Assembly (NCBI RefSeq): GCF_011049865.1
Contig: NZ_DRGY01000003.1
Coordinates: 1-52,653, forward strand
Source: Marinobacter antarcticus
GTDB taxonomy: Bacteria > Pseudomonadota > Gammaproteobacteria > Pseudomonadales > Oleiphilaceae
DNA: 52,653 nucleotides
Direction of reading: 5' to 3'
Below, in pieces: positions 18,834-26,338 of this stretch. The notes under the pieces are model-generated. The model made no database searches, was not told the DNA's origin, and worked only from the letters and a program-made list of their open reading frames with translations. A program made the translations under genes and the position numbers. The number at the start of each line of letters is the position of its first letter. The stretch's first letter is position 1.

Positions 18834-19595
18834 ATGAATTTTTACGGTGTTAGAGCCATCTACAATTTTGAAATGTCGCGCATGCGCCGAACACTGATGC
18901 AAAGCGTGCTTTCGCCGGTGATCTCTACGTGCCTGTATTTTGTTGTTTTCGGATCAGCCATTGGTTCACGCATGGGCAATATCGATAACATTGAATACGC
19001 GGCCTACATCATCCCGGGGCTTGTGATGCTCTCCTTGCTGATGCAAAGCATCTCCAACGCGTCGTTCGCCATCTACATGCCGAAATTTTCCGGCACGATT
19101 TACGAGGTGCTGTCGGCACCTGTGTCTTATGTAGAAGTGGTGCTTGGCTATGTGGGCGCAGCGGCGACCAAATCGGTAATCCTGGGCCTGATTATTCTGG
19201 CCACCGCAAGACTGTTTGTGGACTACAGCGTGCTGCACCCCTTCTGGATGCTGTCCTTTCTGATACTGACGTCAGTCACATTCAGCATGTTCGGATTTAT
19301 TATCGGCATCTGGGCCGACGGTTTTGAGAAGCTCCAGATTGTCCCCATGATGATCGTGACCCCGCTGACGTTTCTGGGCGGCACCTTCTACTCCATTGAT
19401 ATGCTGCCCGACATTTGGCAAACCATCAGCCTGTTCAACCCGGTGGTTTACCTTATCAGCGCTTTTCGCTGGGCATTTTACGGTGTTTCTGATGTTAATG
19501 TGGGTGTAAGCGCAGGCATGATTATGCTCTTTCTGGCGGCCTGCATGACGGGCATCTGGTGGATTTTCAAAACCGGATACCGGCTGCGTACCTGA
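18834..19595 (+). CDS. yadH: ABC-2 type exporter permease, YadH-like
   Basis: A 253-residue permease with six hydrophobic helices. [27 protein letters not shown] and the conserved ABC-2 end segment [21 protein letters not shown] with [14 protein letters not shown] closely resemble YadH. It follows the ATPase by 12 bp, with GGGAGAGAG before the ATG, and shares one base with the next gene's start (TGATG). It forms the membrane part of the exporter; substrate unknown. Confidence 0.9.
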   Translation: MNFYGVRAIYNFEMSRMRRTLMQSVLSPVISTCLYFVVFGSAIGSRMGNIDNIEYAAYIIPGLVMLSLLMQSISNASFAIYMPKFSGTIYEVLSAPVSYVEVVLGYVGAAATKSVILGLIILATARLFVDYSVLHPFWMLSFLILTSVTFSMFGFIIGIWADGFEKLQIVPMMIVTPLTFLGGTFYSIDMLPDIWQTISLFNPVVYLISAFRWAFYGVSDVNVGVSAGMIMLFLAACMTGIWWIFKTGYRLRT

Positions 19596-20092
19596 TGGCG
19601 ATTCGCGGCGTTTTGTTGTGTTTTTCAGCCCTGTTAGCCGGGTGTTCTGCCGGCTCCGGGGCTGCAGAACCTTCCTCCGGCCTGCCGGTTGTCGAAGGGT
19701 GTTTCGTGACCGGCGCCAACACCGTGAACGTGAACCTTGAACTTGCAACGTCAACGCAGGAACGGCGCAAAGGGCTGATGGGAAGAAAATCCCTCGGTGC
19801 CGATTCGGGCATGTTGTTTCAGTATCAGGCTTTGCAAAGCGCGCACTACGGCTTCTGGATGTATCAAACCCTCCTACCTCTGGATATCGCCTACCTGAGT
19901 AACGATGGCGAAATCCGCAGCATCCAGCAGATGAAACCTTGCACATCAACCAACGGAGCCGAATGCCCAAGCTACCCTGCCGGAGTTGAGTTTGTGTCTG
20001 CCGTCGAAATGAACGCCGGATTTTACGAGGCCAACGGCATTAGCACAGGCAATTATCTCAGATTAGGACAACAGAACTGCCAAGGGCGTTAG
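19595..20092 (+). CDS. DUF192 lipoprotein
   Basis: A 165-residue protein. A lipoprotein signal (LLCFSALLAGC, lipobox LAGC) gives a Cys-anchored N-terminus. The mature domain has ERRKGLMGRKSL, GMLFQY and HYGFWMYQTLLPLDIAYLS, the core of DUF192. The start is the ATG overlapping the permease stop (TGATG); the frame extends upstream inside the permease, but that part is not part of the family. DUF192 has no established biochemical role. The gene ends in a 4-bp convergent overlap with the enoyl-CoA hydratase. Confidence 0.86.
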   Translation: MAIRGVLLCFSALLAGCSAGSGAAEPSSGLPVVEGCFVTGANTVNVNLELATSTQERRKGLMGRKSLGADSGMLFQYQALQSAHYGFWMYQTLLPLDIAYLSNDGEIRSIQQMKPCTSTNGAECPSYPAGVEFVSAVEMNAGFYEANGISTGNYLRLGQQNCQGR

Positions 20093-20871
20093 CTGTCCTT
20101 CCATTCAGGCTTACGCTTGTCCAGAAAGGCACAAATGCCTTCGCGCGCATCGTCTGCACGCATGTTTTCCGCCATAACTCCGGATGTGTATTCATAAGCC
20201 TCGGCCAACGGCATCTCGACCTGCTTATAGAATGCATCCTTTCCGATTTTTAACGTGTGGCCCGATTTTTCAGCGATTGTGCGCGCCATGGCGTATACCG
20301 CTTCATCCAGCTGTGACTCTTCAACAACTCGATTTACCAGCCCAAGCTGCTCGGCGCGCCCTGCACTGATCATTTCGCCGGTGAGCAGCATTTCCATCGC
20401 ATGCTTGCGGGATACATTGCGCGATAAAGCGACCATAGGGGTTGAGCAGAACAGCCCAATGTTGACACCTGGCGTGGCAAAACGCGCAGAATCGGCTGCC
20501 ACCGCCAGATCGCAACTGGCAACCAACTGACACCCAGCCGCTGTGGCGACACCCGCCACCCTGGCAATCACCGGCTTTGGCAGATTCACAATCTGCTGCA
20601 TCACCTCACTGCACCGCTTAAACAGCGCCAGTTGAAATTCGTGGGTATCAAGCTGATCGCGAATCTCTTTGAGATCGTGCCCGGCACAAAACACCTTGCC
20701 CGCCGCCGCAATAACCACAACACGCGTAGCGTCATCGGTTTTAATGTGCGTCAGCGCGTCAGAGAGCGCATCAAGCATGCTCATCGAAAGGCTATTACGC
20801 CGGTCAGGCTGATTCAGGGTAAGCGTGGTAACGCCGTTATCGTTCGTATTGCGTGTCAGCAGATCTGTCAT
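20089..20871 (-). CDS. Enoyl-CoA hydratase/isomerase family protein
   Basis: A 260-residue crotonase-fold enzyme acting on acyl-CoA thioesters in fatty-acid or related catabolism. Oxyanion-hole segments are FCAGHDLKEI and VAGVATAAGCQLVASCDLAVA. LTGEMISAGRAEQLGLVNRVV and the C-terminal CAFLDKRKPEW are typical. ATG at 20871 is chosen over a TTG one codon upstream because GAGGT is well spaced. In the second oxyanion region the usual acidic residues are replaced by Gly/Gln, so the hydratase reaction itself is not certain. Confidence 0.88.
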   Translation of the reverse strand: MTDLLTRNTNDNGVTTLTLNQPDRRNSLSMSMLDALSDALTHIKTDDATRVVVIAAAGKVFCAGHDLKEIRDQLDTHEFQLALFKRCSEVMQQIVNLPKPVIARVAGVATAAGCQLVASCDLAVAADSARFATPGVNIGLFCSTPMVALSRNVSRKHAMEMLLTGEMISAGRAEQLGLVNRVVEESQLDEAVYAMARTIAEKSGHTLKIGKDAFYKQVEMPLAEAYEYTSGVMAENMRADDAREGICAFLDKRKPEWKDS

Positions 20872-20988
20872 CAACCATTACCTCGTATCTCGGATATCCG
20901 CGCTATCGGAAGGCCTTCAGTATCGGACAAGATACCCAGACTGTCGACGTGACGTCAGCACCCTTCAACCTCAGAGGCGAGAAAGCCC

Positions 20989-21126
20989 ATGTTCAACTCC
21001 AACCTTCTCAAGACAATTATCGCAATCGCCATCATCGCCGGAGGCATCTACGTGATCGCAATTGACGATCCAGCAGTGCCTACAGGCGATATTAACAGCA
21101 TTCAGCCGCTGCCAAATCAGGATTAG
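20989..21126 (+). CDS. Small single-span membrane protein (45 aa)
   Basis: A 45-residue ORF starting MFNSNLLKTIIAIAIIAGG, with one hydrophobic helix (residues 5-25), then an acidic, Pro-containing tail. A GAGGCGAG purine run is spaced 7-8 nt before the ATG. No family is recognised. Its stop overlaps the GTG of another small ORF. Its proline-rich tail ending in QPLPNQD would face the periplasm if the helix is a signal anchor. Real gene status is likely but unproved. Confidence 0.5.
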   Translation: MFNSNLLKTIIAIAIIAGGIYVIAIDDPAVPTGDINSIQPLPNQD

Positions 21127-21257
21127 TGGCGACCAGTCTCCGCTGCCTGATCGGAGTATTAACTGCTATTGCGTTGCATGCAGAGGAAGAACATCACCTA
21201 AATGGCGAGCTTGAAAGCCGGGAAGAATACATAAGTTTGTTCGGGGAGTACCGATAA
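21126..21257 (+). CDS. Small ORF (43 aa) coupled to the preceding small membrane protein
   Basis: A GTG start shares one base with the stop of the 45-residue gene (TAGTG). The product begins MATSLRCLIGVLTAIALHA, signal-peptide-like, then has an acidic tail EEEHHLNGELESREEY. It is not recognised. No separate ribosome-binding site is visible, so translation would depend on reinitiation. Low confidence. Confidence 0.33.
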   Translation: MATSLRCLIGVLTAIALHAEEEHHLNGELESREEYISLFGEYR

Positions 21258-21267
21258 AGAAGAACAA

Positions 21268-21301
21268 TGCTTGCTGCACGTAGAATGCGTTACAGCAAGC
21301 A
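21268..21301 (-). terminator. Likely terminator of the lipoprotein gene
   Basis: Perfect 9-bp inverted repeat TGCTTGCTG / CAGCAAGCA with a 16-nt loop, 11 bp beyond the stop of the minus-strand lipoprotein gene. On that strand it is followed by a pyrimidine-rich tract (TTGTTCTTCTTT). Confidence 0.45.
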
Positions 21302-21312
21302 ATTGGGGGCAA

Positions 21313-22089
21313 TTATCTAGTGCCTAAGAACTTCCACGCGACTACTTTGTTGCGGGCGTAAAACAGGAGTTCGCCTTCAGAAGCGTTATACGTGCCGAGA
21401 CCTGAAAATTCGCCGTCTCGATCCTTGCCCAGTGCGTCTTCATCAGGATCATTGGCACAGAGTGAAGCAGTGTAGGTCAGCTCAAAAACATTAGTGGATT
21501 CATCAGGTATGGTGACTTGCCCGTTGAAAACACAGTCACGTTGATCGACTCCCGTGCCTCCCGTGATAGCACCATCGGGCGCTATTGTTATCACTGGGTC
21601 TTTACCCGGATCGGACATATTATAGGTCGTAGAAATCTTTTCTAATGTTAGGCCTGTGTCGCTCGATGCGGGAATTCGTAGAAGGACACTATTTGTGGAT
21701 AAACTGTCTTTCTGAGCGCGTAAATTCGCCTCATCTGAAGATACGACTTGCCCGGACAAGCTTCCGCTGGTTATCTTCCAAGGGGGGCCCAGTATGAATT
21801 CATCGATCGTCCCGGAAATATCTCCAGAAGCAGAAAAACTTATATTACCGAAAGTAAAAGATGCTTTGTCCAGGTTCGCAACAAATTTACCCGTCGGACT
21901 GATAAGACTAAGGCCTTCCTTGGTGGAGCCGTTCGAAAATAACCGACCTATATTGTATACCCCTGACTTTAGCTCAGTGGCTGAACTGCCAGAACCACCG
22001 CTATCACCACCACCGCTGCAAGCGCTAAGCGTGAGCGCCGAAAATACCGCCAAAATTCCGATCGCAGTTTGCTTTACTCCCTTCAACAT
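21313..22089 (-). CDS. Putative lipoprotein of unknown function
   Basis: A 258-residue protein. The start is the ATG giving MLKGVKQTAIG, preceded by AAAGGTAAG. The lipobox is LTLSAC near residue 22, followed by a Gly/Ser-rich linker (GGGDSGGSGSS). The remainder is beta-rich with repeated Gly, Ser and Thr; acidic residues near the end (NDPDEDALGKDRDG) could bind Ca2+. No recognised domain. It is the last chromosomal gene before the island. Confidence 0.7.
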   Translation of the reverse strand: MLKGVKQTAIGILAVFSALTLSACSGGGDSGGSGSSATELKSGVYNIGRLFSNGSTKEGLSLISPTGKFVANLDKASFTFGNISFSASGDISGTIDEFILGPPWKITSGSLSGQVVSSDEANLRAQKDSLSTNSVLLRIPASSDTGLTLEKISTTYNMSDPGKDPVITIAPDGAITGGTGVDQRDCVFNGQVTIPDESTNVFELTYTASLCANDPDEDALGKDRDGEFSGLGTYNASEGELLFYARNKVVAWKFLGTR

Positions 22090-22395
22090 ATGCTTACCTT
22101 TAATAAAAACGATATCTCTGTTATAGCACAGATTAGCGATCGGAATATTCAAGAAGTTAGCGAAGCGCAGAAGGCAGCGTTCCGGTCGTCTTGGACTGGC
22201 ACGCACAGGTCAGCCTCCTTGCGCACGATAACGCACCAGTTTCCGCTGCGGAGCGATTTAAATTCAGACCAACGCTAGTATTTCAAGTAAGTGGTTCAGC
22301 GCAATAGTACTGCTGTGGCTTATTGCCGATTCGAAGCGTCTACACGGGTCGAGCGAATAGAAGAAGAAATGAACGCTGCAAACACATTGATTTTA
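22090..22395. other. Intergenic region left of the island
   Basis: About 300 bp between the lipoprotein gene start and the left attachment repeat. No convincing ORF, RNA gene or repeat is seen. It must contain the lipoprotein promoter, which is not obvious. Confidence 0.5.
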
Positions 22396-22452
22396 ATGGT
22401 GCTCCGGGCCGGAATTGAACCGGCACGACCCAGGGGTCGAGAGATTTTAAGT
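22396..22452. repeat. Left attachment repeat (partial tRNA-Leu 3' half)
   Basis: 57 bp identical to 31923-31979, covering the tRNA-Leu 3' half from the anticodon loop to CCA. It lacks the 5' half, so it is not a functional tRNA gene. It marks the distal end of the integrated island. Confidence 0.9.
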
Positions 22453-22580
22453 TATTAGCGCCCTTCTTTGAAGAAATTTGACATTGTTTTAATAAGCCAT
22501 ACAAAACAGCACTCTATGAAGATTTCCTAGAAATCGATGTTTGCAGTTCTTTGAAGAAATCCGCTAGAATTTGACCGATT

Positions 22581-22602
22581 CTGTCTACATAGTGTCTACA
22601 TT
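22581..22602. promoter_or_regulatory. Left integrase arm-type site (paired TGTCTACA boxes)
   Basis: Two direct TGTCTACA boxes 11 bp apart (22582 and 22593). The whole 22-bp block recurs near the right end at 31847-31868 with a single difference. Pairing at both ends of the island and the position just before the integrase gene fit arm-site binding by a tyrosine integrase. Confidence 0.65.
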
Positions 22603-22603
22603 A

Positions 22604-22618
22604 AGACACAAGAGACTT
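22604..22618. repeat. 15-nt inverted copy of the tRNA-Leu anticodon region
   Basis: AGACACAAGAGACTT here is the exact reverse complement of 31976-31990, inside the intact tRNA-Leu gene, spanning the right edge of the attachment repeat. Chance identity of 15 nt at this location is unlikely. Confidence 0.6.
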
Positions 22619-22646
22619 TCCGGCGAATTCGAGTGGAGCCCTACCC

Positions 22647-23846
22647 TTGAGAATTACCAAGAGCTTTATCGACAAAGTTCCCCTGCCCCAGATCGGTTCG
22701 GATGGTAAATCGAGCCAGGCGTTTTATCGGGATTCAGTCATCTCGGGTTTTGGTTTACGGGTGACCAGTGGCGGAGCCAAATCGTTCATCGTAGAAAAAC
22801 GAGTGGATGGAAGGGTTAAGCGTAAAACTATCGGTCGATATGGCAACCTGACGCTGGAACAGGCCCGCAAGGAAGCCCAGAAATTTCTGGGTAAAGTCGC
22901 AACCGGCATAGACCCGATCCGTGAAGTTCAGGAACAACGCGCGCAACGCATCACGTTAAAAGACGCTTTTGATGATTACCTGGCTACCCGTAAAAACCTG
23001 AAGCCCAATACGCTCAACGACTACAACCGTTCCATGCGGGAGATGTTCAAGGATTGGCAAAGCAAAGCCCTTAAGGACATCAACCGGGATATGGTGTTGA
23101 GTCGCCATACGGAATACGGACAGCGCAGCCCTGCTCGGGCTGATAATGGCATGCGGATTCTACGGGCCGTTTTCAATCACGCCTTACAACGGTATCAGGA
23201 TGCATCAGGCAAACCTTTTCTGGTGGCAAATCCAGTAGATGTGCTGAGCCATCAGCGCGCCTGGTACAAAGTGGAGCGCCGACAAAGCCTGATTAAAGAT
23301 CATCAGCTCAAAGCTTGGTATGAAGCCACGATGCAACTGAACACGCAAACTACCCGAGACTATCTGCATCTGGTGCTGCTCACTGGACTACGCCGCACTG
23401 AGGCGGCAACCCTCACCTGGAAACAGGTGGATTTCAAAGACAAAACTCTAACGATTACTGAGACCAAAAACGGGCGCGTTCATCGGTTACCTTTCAGCGA
23501 TGCCATTGAAGTGCTGCTGGAACGTCGATTTAAAGAGCAAGAAAGCCCTTATGTGTTTCCGAGCGATGCTGAACGTGGGCACCTCTCAGAGCCCCGTACG
23601 GCGATCAAGCGCGTGTGCGACCTGTCCGGTGTGACGTTCACCCTGCACGATCTGAGACGCACCTTTATTACTGCCGCAGAACGTCTCGACATTCCGGCCT
23701 ACGCCCTGAAACGGTTAATGAATCATAAAGATCAAAACGATGTGACGGACGGTTACATCATTTTTAATGTGGAACGTCTGCGCTTGCCTATGCAGAAAAT
23801 CACGGATTTTTTTGAAGCTCAATTCAAACTGGACGATCATGTTTGA
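22647..23846 (+). CDS. Tyrosine site-specific integrase (P4-like)
   Basis: A 399-residue integrase. The N-terminus has the DUF4102-type arm-binding domain (YRDSVISGFGLRVTSGGAKSFIVE, then IGRYGNLTLEQARKEA). A SAM-like core-binding domain follows near residues 110-210, and the catalytic domain carries Arg in LLTGLRRTEAATL, Lys in TKNGRVHRLP, the H-x-x-R box LHDLRRTF, MNHKDQ, and the nucleophile Tyr near the C-terminus. It starts at TTG; no ATG is in a suitable place. It lies 194 bp inside the left repeat and reads inwards. It catalyses integration into the tRNA-Leu 3' end. Confidence 0.93.
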   Translation: MRITKSFIDKVPLPQIGSDGKSSQAFYRDSVISGFGLRVTSGGAKSFIVEKRVDGRVKRKTIGRYGNLTLEQARKEAQKFLGKVATGIDPIREVQEQRAQRITLKDAFDDYLATRKNLKPNTLNDYNRSMREMFKDWQSKALKDINRDMVLSRHTEYGQRSPARADNGMRILRAVFNHALQRYQDASGKPFLVANPVDVLSHQRAWYKVERRQSLIKDHQLKAWYEATMQLNTQTTRDYLHLVLLTGLRRTEAATLTWKQVDFKDKTLTITETKNGRVHRLPFSDAIEVLLERRFKEQESPYVFPSDAERGHLSEPRTAIKRVCDLSGVTFTLHDLRRTFITAAERLDIPAYALKRLMNHKDQNDVTDGYIIFNVERLRLPMQKITDFFEAQFKLDDHV

Positions 23847-23929
23847 GGCTAAAATTTGCAGTCGCTGCTCACTGATGAAGTCAGACTAAATGGATAGGCA
23901 TACAACCGAAAGAAGGTGGGGTAAAAACA

Positions 23930-24790
23930 TTGTCTGATCAGCACGATAAAACGACTGAGGAACTCAGAACGCACGTTTTCGACCTCATGGGCCGGTGCGT
24001 GCTTAACCTCCAACGATACGAACTTGGAATGAAAGGGTTTCTTTCGTTGTTGGTGCTCAGTGGTGACACAGAGACATGGGAAACGAACCTGCTGGAACGA
24101 AAGTCCCATTACAGCAGCAAGACCCTTGGGCAATTGATAGGCGACTTCACGGGCACCTATTTCTTGACGAAGAGCGAAGCTGAGTTGAAACCGGCGACAA
24201 ATGATCATCCACTTCCAGAGCCCGTGCTGCCTCAGTTTGAGACGAGAATGAGCCTGATTGTAGGCCAAGAGGAGCGTCAGACGTTACTGGATGATTTAGC
24301 CTATCTTGTCGCCACGAGGAATGAATTGGTGCATCACTTTCTGCAGCGCTTTCCTCTGACTGACCAAGATTCCTGCGAGCAGGCTATCGCTCACCTCGAA
24401 ACAGTGCAGGAAATGCTCAAGTCCCATATGAAACGGCTCCAGGGTTGGGATCAAGCGAGGGTAAGCGGCATGTCCGCCCTGAAGGATATGCTCCAGTCGC
24501 CTCAGATCAGAGCATGGTTCAAGTTTGGCTTTTTACCCGGAGACGATATTGACTGGCCCAACGCCCGTATCGTCGGAGAATTGATGCGCGCAGAATCCAT
24601 GCTCACTAAGGACGGATGGACTGACCTGGCGCTCGCCATTGAAGTCATTAAGAATCAGAACCCCGACCTTACTCCCAAAGCCCACGGCTGCGTCAGTTGG
24701 CGGAACCTGCTCCATACGTCGGGTCTATTTGATATCCGCCGGAAGCGGGATCCAGAAGCAACTTCCATGACCTTTTTCAGGAGCCGGTGA
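23930..24790 (+). CDS. HEPN-like protein with a possible OST-HTH/LOTUS C-terminus
   Basis: A 286-residue island protein starting at TTG with GAAGGTGGGG upstream. Residues about 1-165 are helical and contain R130-N-E-L-V-H135, the R-x4-H form of the HEPN ribonuclease motif. Residues about 215-286 (PKAHGCVSWRNLLHTSGLFDIRR is the clearest part, positions about 245-270) resemble the end of OST-HTH/LOTUS domains, which bind RNA. No partner antitoxin is obvious. An RNA-cleaving immunity or regulatory role is inferred from these patterns; the protein is not otherwise recognised. Confidence 0.5.
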   Translation: MSDQHDKTTEELRTHVFDLMGRCVLNLQRYELGMKGFLSLLVLSGDTETWETNLLERKSHYSSKTLGQLIGDFTGTYFLTKSEAELKPATNDHPLPEPVLPQFETRMSLIVGQEERQTLLDDLAYLVATRNELVHHFLQRFPLTDQDSCEQAIAHLETVQEMLKSHMKRLQGWDQARVSGMSALKDMLQSPQIRAWFKFGFLPGDDIDWPNARIVGELMRAESMLTKDGWTDLALAIEVIKNQNPDLTPKAHGCVSWRNLLHTSGLFDIRRKRDPEATSMTFFRSR

Positions 24791-24859
24791 CACCATCCCT
24801 TTAACGGCAATTCAAACCTAACCAGATTGCTCTCATCTGCGAACCGTAAGGACAATTCG

Positions 24860-25720
24860 ATGCTGCATTCCGTCATAGATCACCTGAGTGTCTGGGAGGT
24901 CGCCCACCGGTGGCACGGCTATGACCCCAACTCAACAGACCCACAGGCTTTGCCGTTAATCGTTCAAGACAGTCTTCGCACCATCACCCGACTGCAATTT
25001 TCCCACGAGCTCTTCGTTTGCTCACCCCAAGGGGTGGTTCGCAAAAGCCTGAAGTCCTTGCCGAGCTTTGATGATTTTATTGTTCCAGAACTCATGGATT
25101 CAGAAGTAGAGACGGGGCAGATAACGGACGGTTGTACAACACAGAGACTTCAGTCAACCGAATCAGCCAATGGTCTGAGCGAGGACGAACGCCAGGAGCG
25201 TTACGAAGATTTCTCGGCGAACTGGACTCGGCGGCACGACGAGGCGGTGAAGGATTTCCCTCTGTGTTTCGACCAGAGGGTGTTTCGAAAGGCTGACCTC
25301 GAAAAGGTTCATGTATTGAGGTCGGATGTACTTCATCTCTGTGAGATCGGTGGCGCGCCCCTGGCCTCCTTCTGGTTTTCGGAAATGGAACAACAGGATC
25401 ATCAACGATATTTGGAAACCGGCAATTCAGGCGATTCCGTCCGTAACCGCGCCGCTCGAATGAAACGAGATGATATTGATGCCTTCTGGTCTCGCTTGGA
25501 CTCCAAGCAAAAGCACCGGCTCCTTTGTCGTGAGATTGCAGCCCAGCTATGGCTTGCAAGCCCAGACCGAACCATTGCTGACCTTATCCGCGATCCGTCA
25601 ATCAAGAATATTGGCGGCGGAAAATACTACGACGGTGATAAGACAGTCCGGGAATGGATCAAAGACTTGGATCCGCGCCCCAAAGAAATGAAAAAAGGCG
25701 GCCGCCCTGCCCGCCAATAA
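24860..25720 (+). CDS. Island protein of unknown function
   Basis: A 286-residue protein starting MLHSVIDHLSVWEVAHRWHG, with AAGGA 7-8 nt upstream; the frame continues upstream but without support. The sequence is mixed helical and highly charged in the C-terminal third, where AAQLWLASPDRTIADLIRDPSIK and YDGDKTVREWIKDLDPRPKEMKKGGRP suggest a DNA-associated or regulatory segment. It lies between the HEPN-like gene and the AlpA-like gene, a position seen for accessory replication or regulatory genes in related islands. No domain is recognised. Confidence 0.7.
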   Translation: MLHSVIDHLSVWEVAHRWHGYDPNSTDPQALPLIVQDSLRTITRLQFSHELFVCSPQGVVRKSLKSLPSFDDFIVPELMDSEVETGQITDGCTTQRLQSTESANGLSEDERQERYEDFSANWTRRHDEAVKDFPLCFDQRVFRKADLEKVHVLRSDVLHLCEIGGAPLASFWFSEMEQQDHQRYLETGNSGDSVRNRAARMKRDDIDAFWSRLDSKQKHRLLCREIAAQLWLASPDRTIADLIRDPSIKNIGGGKYYDGDKTVREWIKDLDPRPKEMKKGGRPARQ

Positions 25721-25754
25721 ACCTCCCGTCTGACACTGCTAACCTCCCGTCTGA
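25720..25754. repeat. Two direct AACCTCCCGTCTGA boxes
   Basis: A 14-nt box occurs at 25720-25733 and 25741-25754 (period 21 bp), at the end of the unknown gene and about 80 bp before alpA. The second copy also starts a weak inverted repeat (TCCCG/CGGGA). It is possibly an operator for the AlpA-like protein or a small transcription signal. Confidence 0.4.
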
Positions 25755-25831
25755 GCCAGGCGGGAATATTCTGCTTACCTCGAAACCCGCAAAGTCTCTC
25801 CAACGTCAAATAACGCGAATGGAGATACACC

Positions 25832-26038
25832 ATGCACACAGCCCTATTCAATACCAAACAAGCCGCTGAGTTCTTAGGCGTAAGTTGCGCCTTTCTTGAG
25901 CGGGATCGCTGCTACACCGGACGTATTCGCTTCATAAAGGTCGGGAGTCGAGCGGTTCGATATCGTCTGGATGACCTAAACCAGTTCATTGAAAACCAGG
26001 TCCGCCGTTCAACATCCCATGTGGCGGTGTCGCTATGA
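25832..26038 (+). CDS. AlpA-like helix-turn-helix regulator/excisionase
   Basis: A 68-residue winged-helix protein: FNTKQAAEFLGVSCAFLERDR, then IRFIKVGSRAVRYRLDDLNQFIENQ, the pattern of AlpA/excisionase-type DNA binders. GGAGA lies 7 nt before the ATG. The family commonly controls integrase transcription or directs excision. Its stop overlaps the start of the next small ORF (ATGA), and it leads the replication module. Confidence 0.88.
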   Translation: MHTALFNTKQAAEFLGVSCAFLERDRCYTGRIRFIKVGSRAVRYRLDDLNQFIENQVRRSTSHVAVSL

Positions 26039-26337
26039 GGGGTTTGACCATGCTCGGTACGTTAATGTTGAGCATTATCCTCAATATTCATTTTTTTGTG
26101 GATCAAAAGCGCCCGCAAAGTTTGAAAACCCATTTAGGTACTGAATGGCCTATTAGGTCATGGGTACCTATGGCAGAAGGTCGGACCCCGGTAATACCAA
26201 GGGGTTTGGCGTCAGGTACGGTACCTGATGAACCCCAAAACCGATACCTAATAGGTTCGGGGGTACTTGAGTTCCAGCCTTATAAACTTCACTCCGAACA
26301 CAATGCTATTGGTCCTAAAGCATCAGAAAAGGTGTGA
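26035..26337 (+). CDS. Possible small membrane protein between alpA and rep
   Basis: A 100-residue frame whose ATG overlaps the alpA stop (ATGA) and whose stop lies 1 bp before the rep ATG, both consistent with an operon. The N-terminus has one hydrophobic stretch (MLGTLMLSIILNIHFFV). The remainder overlies the inverted-repeat cluster, so its coding may be incidental to an origin. No family recognised. Confidence 0.35.
   Translation: MRGLTMLGTLMLSIILNIHFFVDQKRPQSLKTHLGTEWPIRSWVPMAEGRTPVIPRGLASGTVPDEPQNRYLIGSGVLEFQPYKLHSEHNAIGPKASEKV
26131..26260. repeat. Cluster of inverted repeats with TAGGTA/TACCTA cores, candidate replication origin
   Basis: At least four dyads precede rep: TAGGTAC at 26135-26141 with GTACCTA at 26164-26170, whose loop holds CCTATTAGG; ACCCC-GGTA-a-TACC-aa-GGGGT at 26185-26205; the 17-bp TCAGGTAC-g-GTACCTGA at 26212-26228; and CCGATACCTA with TAGGTTCGG at 26241-26260. 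Dense palindromes directly before a HUH initiator gene fit a double-strand origin or Rep autoregulatory site. Confidence 0.55.
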
Positions 26338-26338
26338 C

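Noticed and set aside
22397..22452. Second tRNA-Leu gene
   Set aside because: Only the 3' half is present; the 5' acceptor strand, D-arm and anticodon 5' stem are missing. It is the attachment duplicate.
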